This document shows positions 1 through 10,930 of a DNA stretch of 64,000 bases, one piece after another (position 1 is the stretch's first letter; each line of letters starts with the position of its first letter). The notes below the pieces were generated by a model. It was given only the letters and a program-made list of their open reading frames with translations. It ran no database searches and was not told the origin of the DNA. Made by a program: the position numbers and the translations under genes. Source of the stretch: Warburgia ugandensis (Eukaryota > Streptophyta > Magnoliopsida > Canellales > Canellaceae); contig CP141135.1 in NCBI GenBank assembly GCA_035236585.1, positions 7,536,001 through 7,600,000 on the forward strand, read 5' to 3'.

Positions 1-44
1 CCCCACATAGGTGGGAGCTTTGTGCACCAGGATTGTCCCTTTTT
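1..44 (+). mobile_element. Au SINE, 3' end only
   Basis: The first 44 bases match the 3' end of the plant Au SINE: a GGGAGCTTTGTGCACCAG core followed by a T-rich end. The better-preserved copies in this window (41.8, 43.1 and 55.5 kb) end the same way. The 5' part lies outside the window. Confidence 0.7.
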
Positions 45-450
45 CCATCAGGTGTAGCATTGATAATGTGTATGTATACATTACTAGATTAGACCCCTGA
101 CTAGAGATAGCCTTATCATCTTTTATCTTTCATCTGTGCATTTATCAAAACTATGTACAAATAAATGTATGCACTTCAATATACAATGATATTATTATCA
201 GGTCATTCTCTCATCTTATTGCTAACTGTATATGGTATCAGACCTCTGAAGATCCTGCCATGGCCGATCAACAATAAAACCTCCCCTACTCCTTCAATGT
301 CGCTCACCATCTCCGAGCCCCAATGGAGCGTACCTATCCCTGTGGGCGTTCTCAGTTCAAAGATGTCCTTAACATTTATGATCTCAAGGGTCACATTAAT
401 ACATCATTTGCCGCTCCTTTACCAACCATTGGATCAAAGCTGATTGTTTG
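45..450 (+). mobile_element. LTR-retrotransposon relic (LTR 3' end, primer site, start of gag)
   Basis: An AT-rich stretch ending near 232 is followed at 233 by TGGTATCAG, the usual primer-binding sequence complementary to initiator methionine tRNA. A start codon at 260 opens a short coding-like stretch. This order, LTR end then primer site then gag start, is typical of plant Ty1-copia elements. Only a short, old remnant is present, with no recognisable protease, integrase or reverse transcriptase. Family placement is inference. Confidence 0.42.
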
Positions 451-1793
451 AACCTTAGTTGGATGAAAGCCTCTATTTCCTCATCCATTAAAACTCTTCT
501 TTTACCTTGCAAATCGGCATTAGAAGAGAGAATCTTATTGGAGAAAAAGTCTTTCTCCTCCCTCCAAAACCCATATTTGTACACTGTGATTGATCTGTTC
601 CTTACGTAAAACTTCTGATCTAACTGTAACCGAGTATCTTCTCCATGCGAAAAATCCATCTCTAATTCTCTTGCTTCCGCAGGCGAACGGATCTCCGAAT
701 CGAAAGACGGCATTGGTCTAGAGTATGAGGAACTCATCACGGTCATCAATCTTCGACCCTCTCATAGAATTCTATACTTTGAGAATATTTTAGCCTTGGA
801 GGTAGAGATCTTCCTTGACTTTCTCTGTGGATTATAGTTCTTACATTGTCACTCTTTCTCACTGAGCAAGGAATGTATATGAGTTCAACCCAACCATAAC
901 AATTTTAATTTAGAAACTCAGGTGCCAATATATCCTCGCTGCTCTGGCCAGCCGATGCATAGAAGATCGAGGACGTGGGTCTTAGCATCCTCAAGATTTC
1001 TGTTTTTACATTCCTCGTTCATTCATTTATTTGGGTTTAGGGACCATTATGATAATGTCTAAATAATTTCTTGTGATTGGATGATTGTATGGAGGAATTT
1101 GAATTATTATGTATTGAAAAGATGAGCCTGTTCAAGATTGAAATTCATTCTTGTGAACTATATGAATGCATGTGTATGTATGTGAATTGCGATTGACATG
1201 GTTATGGGAACAGGTGACTGCATGTAAAGAATCATGTTCCTAGAGAGGTAAGGATCCATACTTGGGACACCTTATACCGACAGACGAGTCACATTTCATA
1301 TTTTTGCTGGCCCAGACCCCCCAAACGTTGCCAGGCCGGGAGGGCTCGGTTAAACACACCCTAACAAAGTGAAATGCTGCATTCACCTGCGATCTTGTGG
1401 CAAATTAGTGTGAGGCATCTACTTTTACGTAGTGGCTCGTACCATAGCTCAGTAACAGCATCCAATTAGCATGAATTTTGGCATCCTAGATATCCAAAGT
1501 ATGAGAAACAGATGAACGGCCCGATCGACCAAGTATAGTATGAGAAATCAGATGAACAGCCCGATCAACCAAGTATGGTACCTGTTATTGAAAAATGGGG
1601 ATGCTCACAGCAACTTAGGCAGTTATTGTTTGATCTACAACAGATCCTAATAAAAAAAAATCTATTTACTTCTCGGGGAACCTAATAAAGCAACTACTAT
1701 ATTGAATGGTTTAGAACTTTGGACGACACCCCTTAGCTTTCCTATTTTGGTCCTTCAAGGATACTCGTAATACTTCTGTTCTAGTGTTCTTCT

Positions 1794-1798
<5 letters not shown>
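451..1798. other. Intergenic, no gene supported
   Basis: No coding gene can be supported here. A stretch of about 40 bases containing CAGATGAACGGCCCGATC is repeated in tandem at about 1,499-1,580, and a related motif recurs near 4,060, so it looks like part of a dispersed old repeat. GC-richer sequence at 1,300-1,350 may be more transposon remnant, but I could not assign it. Confidence 0.5.

Positions 1799-1857
<59 letters not shown>
1799..1857. repeat. (TC)n microsatellite
   Basis: About 59 bases of uninterrupted TC dinucleotide. The open reading frame across it, a run of Ser-Leu, is an artefact of the repeat. Confidence 0.95.
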
Positions 1858-1860
<3 letters not shown>

Positions 1861-4279
1861 ATTATCTATTTTGTGTCCTTTCTTTTATTCTCTTAAGTTT
1901 GAGCTTTGCTGTACAACTCACCCTCGTTTGATCACATGTTACAATCGTTTTGGTATCCTCTCATAACCATGATTAGACTCTCTCTCAGTCTGGATCATGT
2001 GATACAATGTCAAGATTACCAATTTTCTTTTAAAGGCAAAGTTTTATTGATCTGGTGGAGAAGCCCTCTCTGTGGCGCCAAATGACAAGATTATTTTTAC
2101 AGGTATAATGCACATATGTAAACCCTAATAGCTACAAAATTATCATTTTCACTGTTGGCTATAATAAATTTGAACTCTATAAGTTTATAGTTCTGAGGCA
2201 TTGCACCTTATAATTGGGCTTCAAGCTTCAACCTGTAAATACAAAACTAAATCAGGCTTATTTTTTGGAGAAAAAAGTAGTATGTATTCATATCGGTTAA
2301 AACCTAATACATTCTGTATTTTGCTTCCCTTTACTTCAAACAAAACGATTCAAAAGGGCAAAAAAATGCTAAACTCAAAAAGTAGATATAGCCTTGCTTC
2401 ACATCTCTTCTTCTTCTTCTTCTTCTTTAATCTGTATTTCCCCTCGCTTTCTCTCTATACCATGTATTTTTTACTATAATTTTTAACTTAAGAAAGGTAA
2501 AATAAACTGTAGTTATAATTTTTAACATAAAAATATGAAATAAATTATCGTATAGGTACTTAAATCATCTAAGCCATTCTCGATACAGTGAAAGGCTTAC
2601 ATCTAATAAAAGACAAAGTATGAGACAAGTAAAGAGGCACTTAGATTAATCTAAAGTCCAAGAGGCACTTGGACTTATCATTGTAACAGTTTCGGGATAC
2701 TAAAAGAAGGAATATATACAATGACTTATTTTTATTGGCTAAACTATGGGCAATTTGTCTTTTAACAGGAAAAGATTGGCATAAGATGAAGGGTTTGTTT
2801 CTCTAAAAGAATTGATTGCGATGAAAGCGAGGTGGCAAAGAGGAATATTTTGAGATGGTGTGAACTTTTAGAATAAATAGGCAGAAATGGGAGTCACAAT
2901 CCAATTGGTGGGATGAGTGCAATGCGTATGAGTGGTGGAGTTGGGCCATTAATGGTGGTGACGAGAGGCGTGCTGTCAGTGAGAATCTTTGGGGACGATG
3001 GAGTAAAGACAAGTAGTTAAAAGCAGACATGGAAAAAGTAGTTGGTAAAAATCAAACACATATTTGTTGATTTTAAGAAAGATCTTGACCGAAGAGGAGT
3101 CTAAGAATTTTTCATACACGAATTTTTTTTTTTTTTTTTTAAATCTAACTTGAGTTAGATAAGTTAGACATTAAATTTTATGCCCTTTAAATATCTTAGC
3201 CTATGACTGTTGACATAAAAATTCACGACCATCCATTTTTCTAATCTTTTTAAAGACCTAAACAAGTGGTTGAGATCTGAATATGATGAATTTCTACATG
3301 TATGAAAAACGAATGTATACATCTTGAACGTATACTCTTATTGGCCGTATTTTAGGACCAAAGTTATTAAGATTAAATCAACAGTCCATATTCAATAGAC
3401 AAGGAATGCTCTAGCACAGTGGCTAGCACATAGGTAAGGGTGTTATGCTCCACTTAGGTGAGTCCTAACCTTGGTTGATGAGACCTGTTCATCTGATTCC
3501 TTAAACTCCTGATATCTTATATTATAAAATACATCAAGATCAGATGATTTTAACACCCAAAAAAGTGATTTCAAGTTGATCATTTTGGACTATTCTTGAA
3601 GCAATGTTTATGACCGGAGTTTTTTTACCCAAATGTTAGAAAAAGGCATTCACAAAGACAAACAAGATAGGCTCTGAACTTTTCTTTATTTTTTACTTGC
3701 ACTATTTAGGCTGTATACCCAAAATCTTGCCCATCAGAGGCTTCTAAATGCTAATTTTTCAGTTAAAAATTTCAATTGACATGATTTAAAAGCAAAAAAA
3801 GGCATGGGTAGAGTCATCAAATTGTACAAAACTTGGTAGCTAGTCAATCTAAGGCATGATGAATATAAAGAATGGATCACATCATCTAAAGGGAGTCCCA
3901 GGGAGGAAGCATCCTTTTCCCATGTCCTTTTCCGCTTCTAGAAATGATTTTCCTCATGACCATCCATATTTATATGACCGAAAGTAAAATTTTCAGCTTC
4001 CAGACTCATCCAATATCCACTGTTTTAGAATTAATAATCATCCACAATAAGAAAAATCAGATGAATAGGTCTGATCAACCAAATGTGGGGCCTGCTATGG
4101 TAAAGTGAACACGAGTCACCCGTACTTGTGTTTGTGCTGGGCACAGGACTCAAGCAATCCTCTCAATAGATAATCAGTATATGGTCTAATCTGCAATTTC
4201 CAATAAACAGGATCATATACGCTAAGCCAATCAACAGATAAACTTGACCATACTATCCCTAGAAACTGGCTTTACTGAC
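1858..4279. other. Intergenic AT-rich sequence, no gene supported
   Basis: AT-rich DNA with short homopolymers (T-run near 3,122) and no open frame resembling a protein family. A motif shared with 1,499-1,580 appears near 4,060-4,110. I see no complete mobile element here. Confidence 0.5.
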
Positions 4280-5000
4280 TAGAAATCTAGTTTGGTAATG
4301 GAAGCAACCGGGTCCGGAGATGTTTACAACCTCTTCAGGAATGATGCTGGTGCCGATTTTTGAGATGTTTGCAAAATTGCATGTACCGGTGTACCATTAC
4401 AGCTTCTTATGGAACAATTTGAACGCGGAAGCCCTGGAAGAAGTGGAGTTGGTAGGGGCTAGATCATCCCAAACTCATCCTCGAACATGTGACGACTTCT
4501 AATATGCTTTTCCTTTCCGAAGTTGATAGATGAATAGACACGAATCCACAACCTTTTGACTGGGGAAGGGTGGAACAAATCAGTGTTAGATAGGTGCTAG
4601 TTGCTCAGCACATTCTATTCAATTGGAGTAACAAATTTCCTAGCACCAGGTCCTTCTATCAAGCACTATGCTGGATGTGGAAGATGGGTAGAGATTGTCA
4701 CGCAAACCCTAATTCCTAGTTAATCAACCATCAACCAATGAGTTAGTCCTATTAAAGTCTATTTCCGTTTTGCAGTTAAGAGAGAAAACTCTTGGCTCTG
4801 GACTTGAAGCCTAGAATACCCTCAAGGAAAGAAATGCCGAGGACTTCCAGTCTGTATAGATGACAGTCTTAGCTATACCAAACGCTTACACAATCTGTAT
4901 ATTGTTGAGTACTTTGCCATTGAGTAAAAGTTCACAGATAAGGAGTGCCTCTGTCAAACCAAATTGAAGCCGGATGGGCAGTTCGGTTGTAACTTGTATA
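4280..5000. repeat. Diverged duplicate segment, copy 1
   Basis: This segment matches 9,360-10,345 in the same orientation over many blocks in the same order. Shared blocks include GAAATCTAGTTT near the start, CTCAGCACATTCTATTCAA and AGCACCAGGTC in the middle, and AAAC(C/A)AA(A/C)TGAA near the end. Copy 2 carries about 230 extra bases. The identity of the unit is unknown and no long conserved reading frame spans it. LINE A begins just after this copy. Confidence 0.7.
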
Positions 5001-5077
5001 ATCTATGTACCAACACGGATTTTTTTGCTTTTATTGTCTGCGTCAAACGCGTGATCTATAATAACACATAATAGAAC

Positions 5078-7517
5078 AAGGAAGAGGATCTTGCATCAGG
5101 TGCCAGCCGGCTAGAGAGAAGTTGAAGATGATTTTGTTATTTATTTCCTTTTTGCAAATGAATATGCATTGGTATATTAGTTTGCAAGGAAGAAATGAAA
5201 ATCATTTCTAGCTTCTTAAAATATGGCAACCCTTGTGTTAGGTGCTAATCGACAAGGGAGAAGCTGAAAATTATTTTGTTATTTCTTTCCTACTTGTAAG
5301 GAAGAAATGAAAATAATCTCCAGCTTCTTAAAACTATGACAACCCTAATATGACATGAATCTAAAGCTCACATTCCATCAAGCTAGAGAGTTTCCCATAA
5401 GCGACATGTTGCATCGGATCCTGAGTGTGGTGAAAATAGGCAAGGGTTGTTAGGCGTTCTCCCAGAAGCGACATGCTATATCGGATCCCGAGTGTAGTGA
5501 TAAATGGGCAAGGGTTGCTAGAGCGTCTCCTCAGAAGCGACGCCCTGCATCAGAACCCAAGTGCAGTAAAAAGTGGACATGGGTTCATGCCATGGAAATC
5601 AAGAAGGCCGCTAGTAAATAGGATATCTTCAGAACATAAGATTCATATTGCCACAGGGAATATAAAGACATTGACAGGTAAGAGTTTGAAGTTAGTTGAC
5701 ATGATAAAATGTAGGAGAGTCAACATTGCATGTATCTAAGAAACCAAGTAGAAAGGGACTACAGCAAGATAAATCAATGGGTATAAATTATGGTATGTAG
5801 AAAAGGACAATAACAGAAATGACGTAGGAATAATAGTGGATAAAGAATTAAAGGATAAAGTTGTGGACATTAAAAGAATTAGTGATAAAATTATAATAAT
5901 AAAACTTGTTTTAGGAAAGCAAATCAGAAATGTTATAAGTGTATACGTACCAATATAATTAAGAGACAGTTTTGGAAAGATATAGAAAGAGTCATACAAG
6001 AAATTTTCAACATTGAGGGGATATTTATAGAAGTAAACTTAAATGTCCATGTAGGAAAAGAAAAGAAAGAATATGATAGAATACACAGAGGATATGTGAT
6101 AGGTGAACGAAATGAGATGGGGAAAACTATTCTCGATTTTGCTTTGTCATATAACCTAGTCATTACAAATATACTCTTTAAGAAGAGGGATGAACACTTA
6201 ATAACTTTTAAAAGTTGACTTCATAAAAACCAAATAGACTTCTTTTTATATAAAAATATTGAACGATCAATGTGTAAGGATTGTAAGATGATACCCAATG
6301 AGAGTTTAACATCACAACATAAGTTAATGGTTATGGGATATGCATATCAAAAGATGGAGGAAAAGAAATGAACTTAATACGCAACTAAAAACTAAATGAT
6401 GGAACTTAAAAGGAGAGAATAAACCTCATTTAAAAATAAGTTAATAGTAGAAGGAAACTGGAACTATGAAATAGAAGTAAATACCATGTGGACTAATAAG
6501 GTTGAGTACATTGTACATTAAGAAAGTGACAAGAGATGTTTTAGAAGTATCTAAAAGTAAAAGGCTATTAGTAAAGGAAACATAGTGGTTGAGTAAAATA
6601 GTGTAAAAAGTTATTAAAGAAAAATGCATGTGTTTTAAAGCATGATAGAAGACTAGAAATAATGAAAACTATGAATAATATAAGAATGCTAAAAAGGTTG
6701 CTAAGAGAATAGTAAGGCTAAACTTAAGGCATATGATGAGCTATATAATAGATTATGAACACGAGAAGGTGAGAAAGATGCGTTTAAAATTGCAAGAGTA
6801 GAGAATAGAAAGATAAGAACTTAGATTATGTTAGCTGCATTAGAAGGGATAATCAAATGGTGTTAGTCAAAGATAATGAGATTAAACAAAAGTGGGAGAT
6901 GCACTTTCAAAAATTGTTAAATGACAATGGCTCTAAGAATATAGGGATTGAAAATACTATAAACATAAATAACATTTGATATTATACATATGAAAGTAGG
7001 ATTAGAATATCAGAAGTGAAAGATGCCTTGAAAAAGATGAAATCAGGAAAGGCCATAGGGCCTGATGGTATACCAATAGAGGCTTAGAAGCATATGAGAG
7101 ATATTGGGATAGTTTGGCTGACCAAGTTGTTTAACAAGATTGTAAAATCAAAGAAAATGCCTAATAAGCAGAGGAAAAGCTTTATTGTACAAATTTATAA
7201 GAATAAAGGAGACATATATAACTGCACTAATTATCAAAGGATCAAACTTATAACCCACACTATGAAACTTTTTGAAAGATTGATTGAGAAGAGGCTACAA
7301 CATAAGACAAGTATATCGGAGAATCAATTTGGTTTTATGCCTAAGAGGTCTACCATGGAAACTATTTTCTTACTAAAACAGTTGGTAGAGAAATTTAGGA
7401 AGAGGAGAAAAGACCTCCACATGGTCTTTATCGACTTAGAGAAAGCTTGTGATAGAATCTTTAAAGAGTTAATATGGAGAGTGTTAAACAATAAAGATGT
7501 TTCGTGGGAGTATATAG

Positions 7518-7551
<34 letters not shown>

Positions 7552-8903
7552 AGACCTTATCCCAATTAGGGGTCGGCCACATGAATCTTATTCCTCCATT
7601 CCACTCTATTAAATACCATGGTTTCATTTAATCCCAAAGTTTTTAAGTCTTTCCTCACCACTTCTATCCACGTTCTTTTGGGCCTTCCTCTTGCCCTTTT
7701 AGCACCTTCAACTTGTATTGCCTCACTCCTAACTGGTGCCGTTGTTGGTCTCCTTTGAACATGTCCAAACCATCTAAGTCTAATTTCCCTCATCTTGTTA
7801 CCTATTGGTGTTATCCCTAAATTTCCTCTAATATTTTCATTTCTAATTCTATCATTTCTTGTCTTACCACTCATCCATCTCAACATCCTCATTTTTGCGA
7901 CACTCATCCTATGAGCATGATATTCCTTAACAAACATTAAAACTGCTAATGGTGAAGGAGCAGTAACAAACATTAAAACTGCTAATGGTAAAACTGGTGA
8001 TTTTCCTGTCACTGTAGGATTGCATCAAAGATCGGCATTAAGTCTATACATTTTCACATTGGTTATTGATGAGTTAACAAAACATTTGCACAAAGAGATT
8101 CCCTGGTGCATGCTATCTGTAGTTGATATAGTCTTAATTGATGAGACAAAGGATAGTGTAAATACAAAGCTAGAGTTACGAAAAGAAGTATTAGAATCTA
8201 AAGAATTTAAAATCAGTAGAACTAAGATAATATATGAAATGCAATTTTAGCATGAAGAGTAGGAATGAAACACCAGTCAAAATTGATAACCAAGAAATCT
8301 CTGTAAAAGACCATTTTTGATACTTAAGATCAATGATTCATGAGAGTGGAGAAATTGAGAGGGAGGTTACCTAAAGAATCCAAGCGTGTTGGAACAAATG
8401 GAGATGCGCATCTAAAGTTTTGTGTGATTGACAGGTACCCCTCAAACTAAAAGAAAAATTATATAGGATGACCATAAGGCCGGCCATGCTCTATGGATCA
8501 GAATGTTAGACAATTAAGGAACATCATGCTTATAGGATAAGCATCGCTAAAAAGAGGATGTTGAGATGGATGAGTGGTAAGATAAGAAAGGATAAAATTA
8601 AGAATGAAAATATTATAATAAATCTAGGAATAGCACCAATAGGTAATAAGATGAGGGAGATTAGACTTAGATGATTTGGACATGTCCAAAGGAAACAAAA
8701 AATGGCACCGATTAGAATGAGTGAAGCAATGTAAGTAGAATGTTTTAAAAGGACAAAGCCCAAAAGAACGTGGATAGAAGTAGTGAGAAAAGATTTAAAA
8801 ACTTTGAGACTAAATGAAGCCATGGTAATTAATAAAGAGGAATGTAGGAATAAGATTCATATAGCCGACCTCTAATTGGGATAAGGTCTTGATGATGATG
8901 ATG
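5078..8903 (+). mobile_element. LINE A, RTE-type LINE, nearly full length, decayed
   Basis: The element is collinear with LINE B. It has a 5' leader with two tandem units of about 110-145 bases, then three 68-69-base units starting at 5,402, 5,470 and 5,539. A decayed endonuclease region follows at about 5,630-6,300, reverse transcriptase at about 7,000-7,520 and 7,990-8,250, and the C-terminal domain at about 8,280-8,875. It ends with the family tail GGTCTTGATGATGATGATG. Many stops and frameshifts break the coding region, so it cannot be active. A reverse-oriented LINE piece is inserted at 7,520-7,930. A clear target-site duplication was not found. The RTE assignment rests on the single ORF, the endonuclease plus reverse transcriptase, and the GAT-repeat tail. 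Confidence 0.85.
7520..7930 (-). mobile_element. LINE fragment nested inside LINE A
   Basis: A (CAT)n run followed by AAGACCTTATCCCAATTAGG is the reverse complement of the family 3' end. The minus strand then reads the C-terminal domain ([19 protein letters not shown]) back to about 7,930. Beyond it LINE A resumes in the plus direction. The piece is 5' truncated, about 410 bases long. A 26-base direct repeat sits just past its 5' end (7,928-7,953 and 7,964-7,989). LINE A has lost about 30 bases at the left junction compared with LINE B. Confidence 0.85.
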
Positions 8904-9359
8904 AACATACCATCTACAAAAAAAAAGTGACAAGGTTCACACGCTAATGTATCAAAGGGCAGACTAGGCCAATACAAACAACTGACACACTCTTGAGGTC
9001 CTGAATTAGCCTCGAAGTCTCTTTGTTTCTTCATTGTGACCATTTAGAACAGACAACTGACATACTCTTGATGATCTGAATTAGCCTAGACTCCTCTCTT
9101 TGTTTCTTAATTGTGACCAGTTAGAATGAATTAGTTGGTGAAACAACTTTTTCTTTTTTTAGTGTTGACACTATTAAGTACTTACACATGCAAATAACAC
9201 ATACCTTGAGCAGGCCCGAACTCCTGACCTGCATGAGACTCACTACTGCCCATGCGCCTCGAGCTTGTAACATGCACGCTTGAGGCTGACTCTTGCATAT
9301 CCAAGAGTCGACGATGGATGTGCAATTGGGCCAAGTGGATCACACGACTAACATAAGGT
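8904..9359. repeat. Intergenic, tandem 75-base repeat and dispersed module
   Basis: A unit of 75 bases beginning CAACTGACA occurs twice, starting at 8,979 and 9,054. A related stretch, ending in CAGTTGGTGAAAC, recurs at about 12,660-12,830, where it is also followed by a GCAATTGGGCC/GCAGTTGGGCC-like motif. No gene is visible. Confidence 0.6.
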
Positions 9360-10345
9360 TAGAAATCTAGTTTCAGAAATGAAAGAAAGCTGGTTCTGGA
9401 GACGATTACCACCTCTTCGAGAATGATGACTACCAGTAATTATTAAGAAGTAGAACATTTAGGGTCTGCATTATCCCAAACTGTTCCTCTGACACGAGGT
9501 AATTCTTTTAAAATTTCTTTCCGAAAGTTAATGATCGAGTAGGCTTGAACCCTCAACTTTTGGTTGAGGAAACACCTAACAAGATTGCTAGGAAAGTGCT
9601 GGTTTCTCAGCACATTCTATTCAACTGGATTGACAATTTTCCCAGCACCAGGTCTTTCAATTAAGCACTGTGCAGGAATAGGAACGTGGACAGAGATAAG
9701 TCATGTAAGCACCTGAAATCCTATGTAATGAACAAATGAGTACTCATTTAACAATTCTGGCATACCACAATTGGTCAGGTGCTTCTTATTTCCACCTTTA
9801 TATACCTTTTACTGGCGGTCTCTCTCTGCCAGTAAAAATTCATTTTAATGTAGTGAGTTATTCCAATTACATACTTGATAACCTTCTCAGTTGGGTAAGA
9901 GAGACAAATTCGGCTTTTGGCATTAGGCCTAGAACTCCCTTATGGAAAGAAATGTAAACTGCGTATCCAACCTCTATAAACTGCAGCCCTAGCACTACGA
10001 CAAGCCTACATAATCGATAGAGAAATGATAAATTGAGGCTCCATGGATGCTTTTCGAAACATGGATGCTACTTATCTTGTTTGCTGACACTTGAATAGGT
10101 TTCCTCCAAAAACCCATCCCATTGGATGATCTTAGCCTAGGTTATTTTGAGTCAAAAATCATGATGATTGATTTTAGAACTGAAAAAACAATAGTCAAAA
10201 TCATTTGATTGCCTTCATTTTATCAGTTCTATCTATATACCATTCAGTTCTTTACATTGTCATTGAATAAATATACAAGTGCAAACTAAGGAGCGGTTTG
10301 GTCAAAACAAACTGAAACCTAATGGGCACTTTGGTTTGAAACTTG
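9360..10345. repeat. Diverged duplicate segment, copy 2
   Basis: Counterpart of 4,280-5,000 on the other side of LINE A, same orientation. The match runs in blocks to about 10,018, is interrupted by about 230 unrelated bases, and resumes near 10,250. A 73-residue open frame at 9,736-9,957 is not conserved in copy 1, so it is unlikely to be a gene. Confidence 0.7.
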
Positions 10346-10373
10346 CTTAAAAACTTATCATGGTGTTCGGGTA

Positions 10374-10930
10374 CTTTGAGATGATATGAGATGAAATCTA
10401 GCTTAAGATGATTTGAGCTAGGTTAGGATGATCTAAATTTTGCATGAGACATTGTGAAATAACCAAAAGTATCAATTAAGCTAGGTTGAGATGAGTTGGA
10501 GGTAGCAGTGCAAACAGTTTGACTCCAATTTGTTCCTATGGAAGATTAAAACTGTACCATTAAGATTTACATTTCTTAGTATCATAGAGTTCATTTCTAG
10601 TCTAAAAACAATCCCCATACTAATAGTTCATAGTCTAATTCTTTGGTATTTAGTATTTGAGATGACATGAGATGAAATCTAGCTTGAGATGATTTATGAT
10701 AGGTTAGGATAGCCTAAATTTGACATGAGATAAAGTGAAATAACTAAAAATATTAGTTAAGCTGAATTGAGATGGGTTGGAGGTAGTAGTGCAAATGGTT
10801 CCATGGAAAATTAGAACTATAACATCAATATTTTACATTTTTTAGTAACATACCATTGTGGAATTCAATTCTTGTCTAAAAACCATCCCCATACCTCTGG
10901 TTCCTATCCGATTATTAGGTATTTAGCAGT
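10374..10930. repeat. Tandem duplication of a GAGATGA-rich unit, about 280 bases each
   Basis: Two consecutive units share a head reading GAGATGAAATCTAGCTT, a middle GTTGGAGGTAG(C/T)AGTGCAAA and a tail AAA(C/A)CATCCCCATAC in the same order. Unit 1 is about 10,374-10,655 and unit 2 about 10,656-10,930. A looser related patch lies at 11,815-12,000. It may be a non-autonomous DNA transposon; no terminal repeats were confirmed. Confidence 0.6.

Noticed and set aside
7519-7552. CAT/GAT repeats as CRISPR-like or satellite arrays
   Set aside because: These are the 3' tails of RTE LINEs, always next to the conserved GGATAAGGTCTT end.
7094-7612. 172-residue ORF with a ten-histidine run
   Set aside because: It is a chimera of LINE A reverse transcriptase and the CAT-repeat tail of the nested reverse LINE; the histidines come from the tail.
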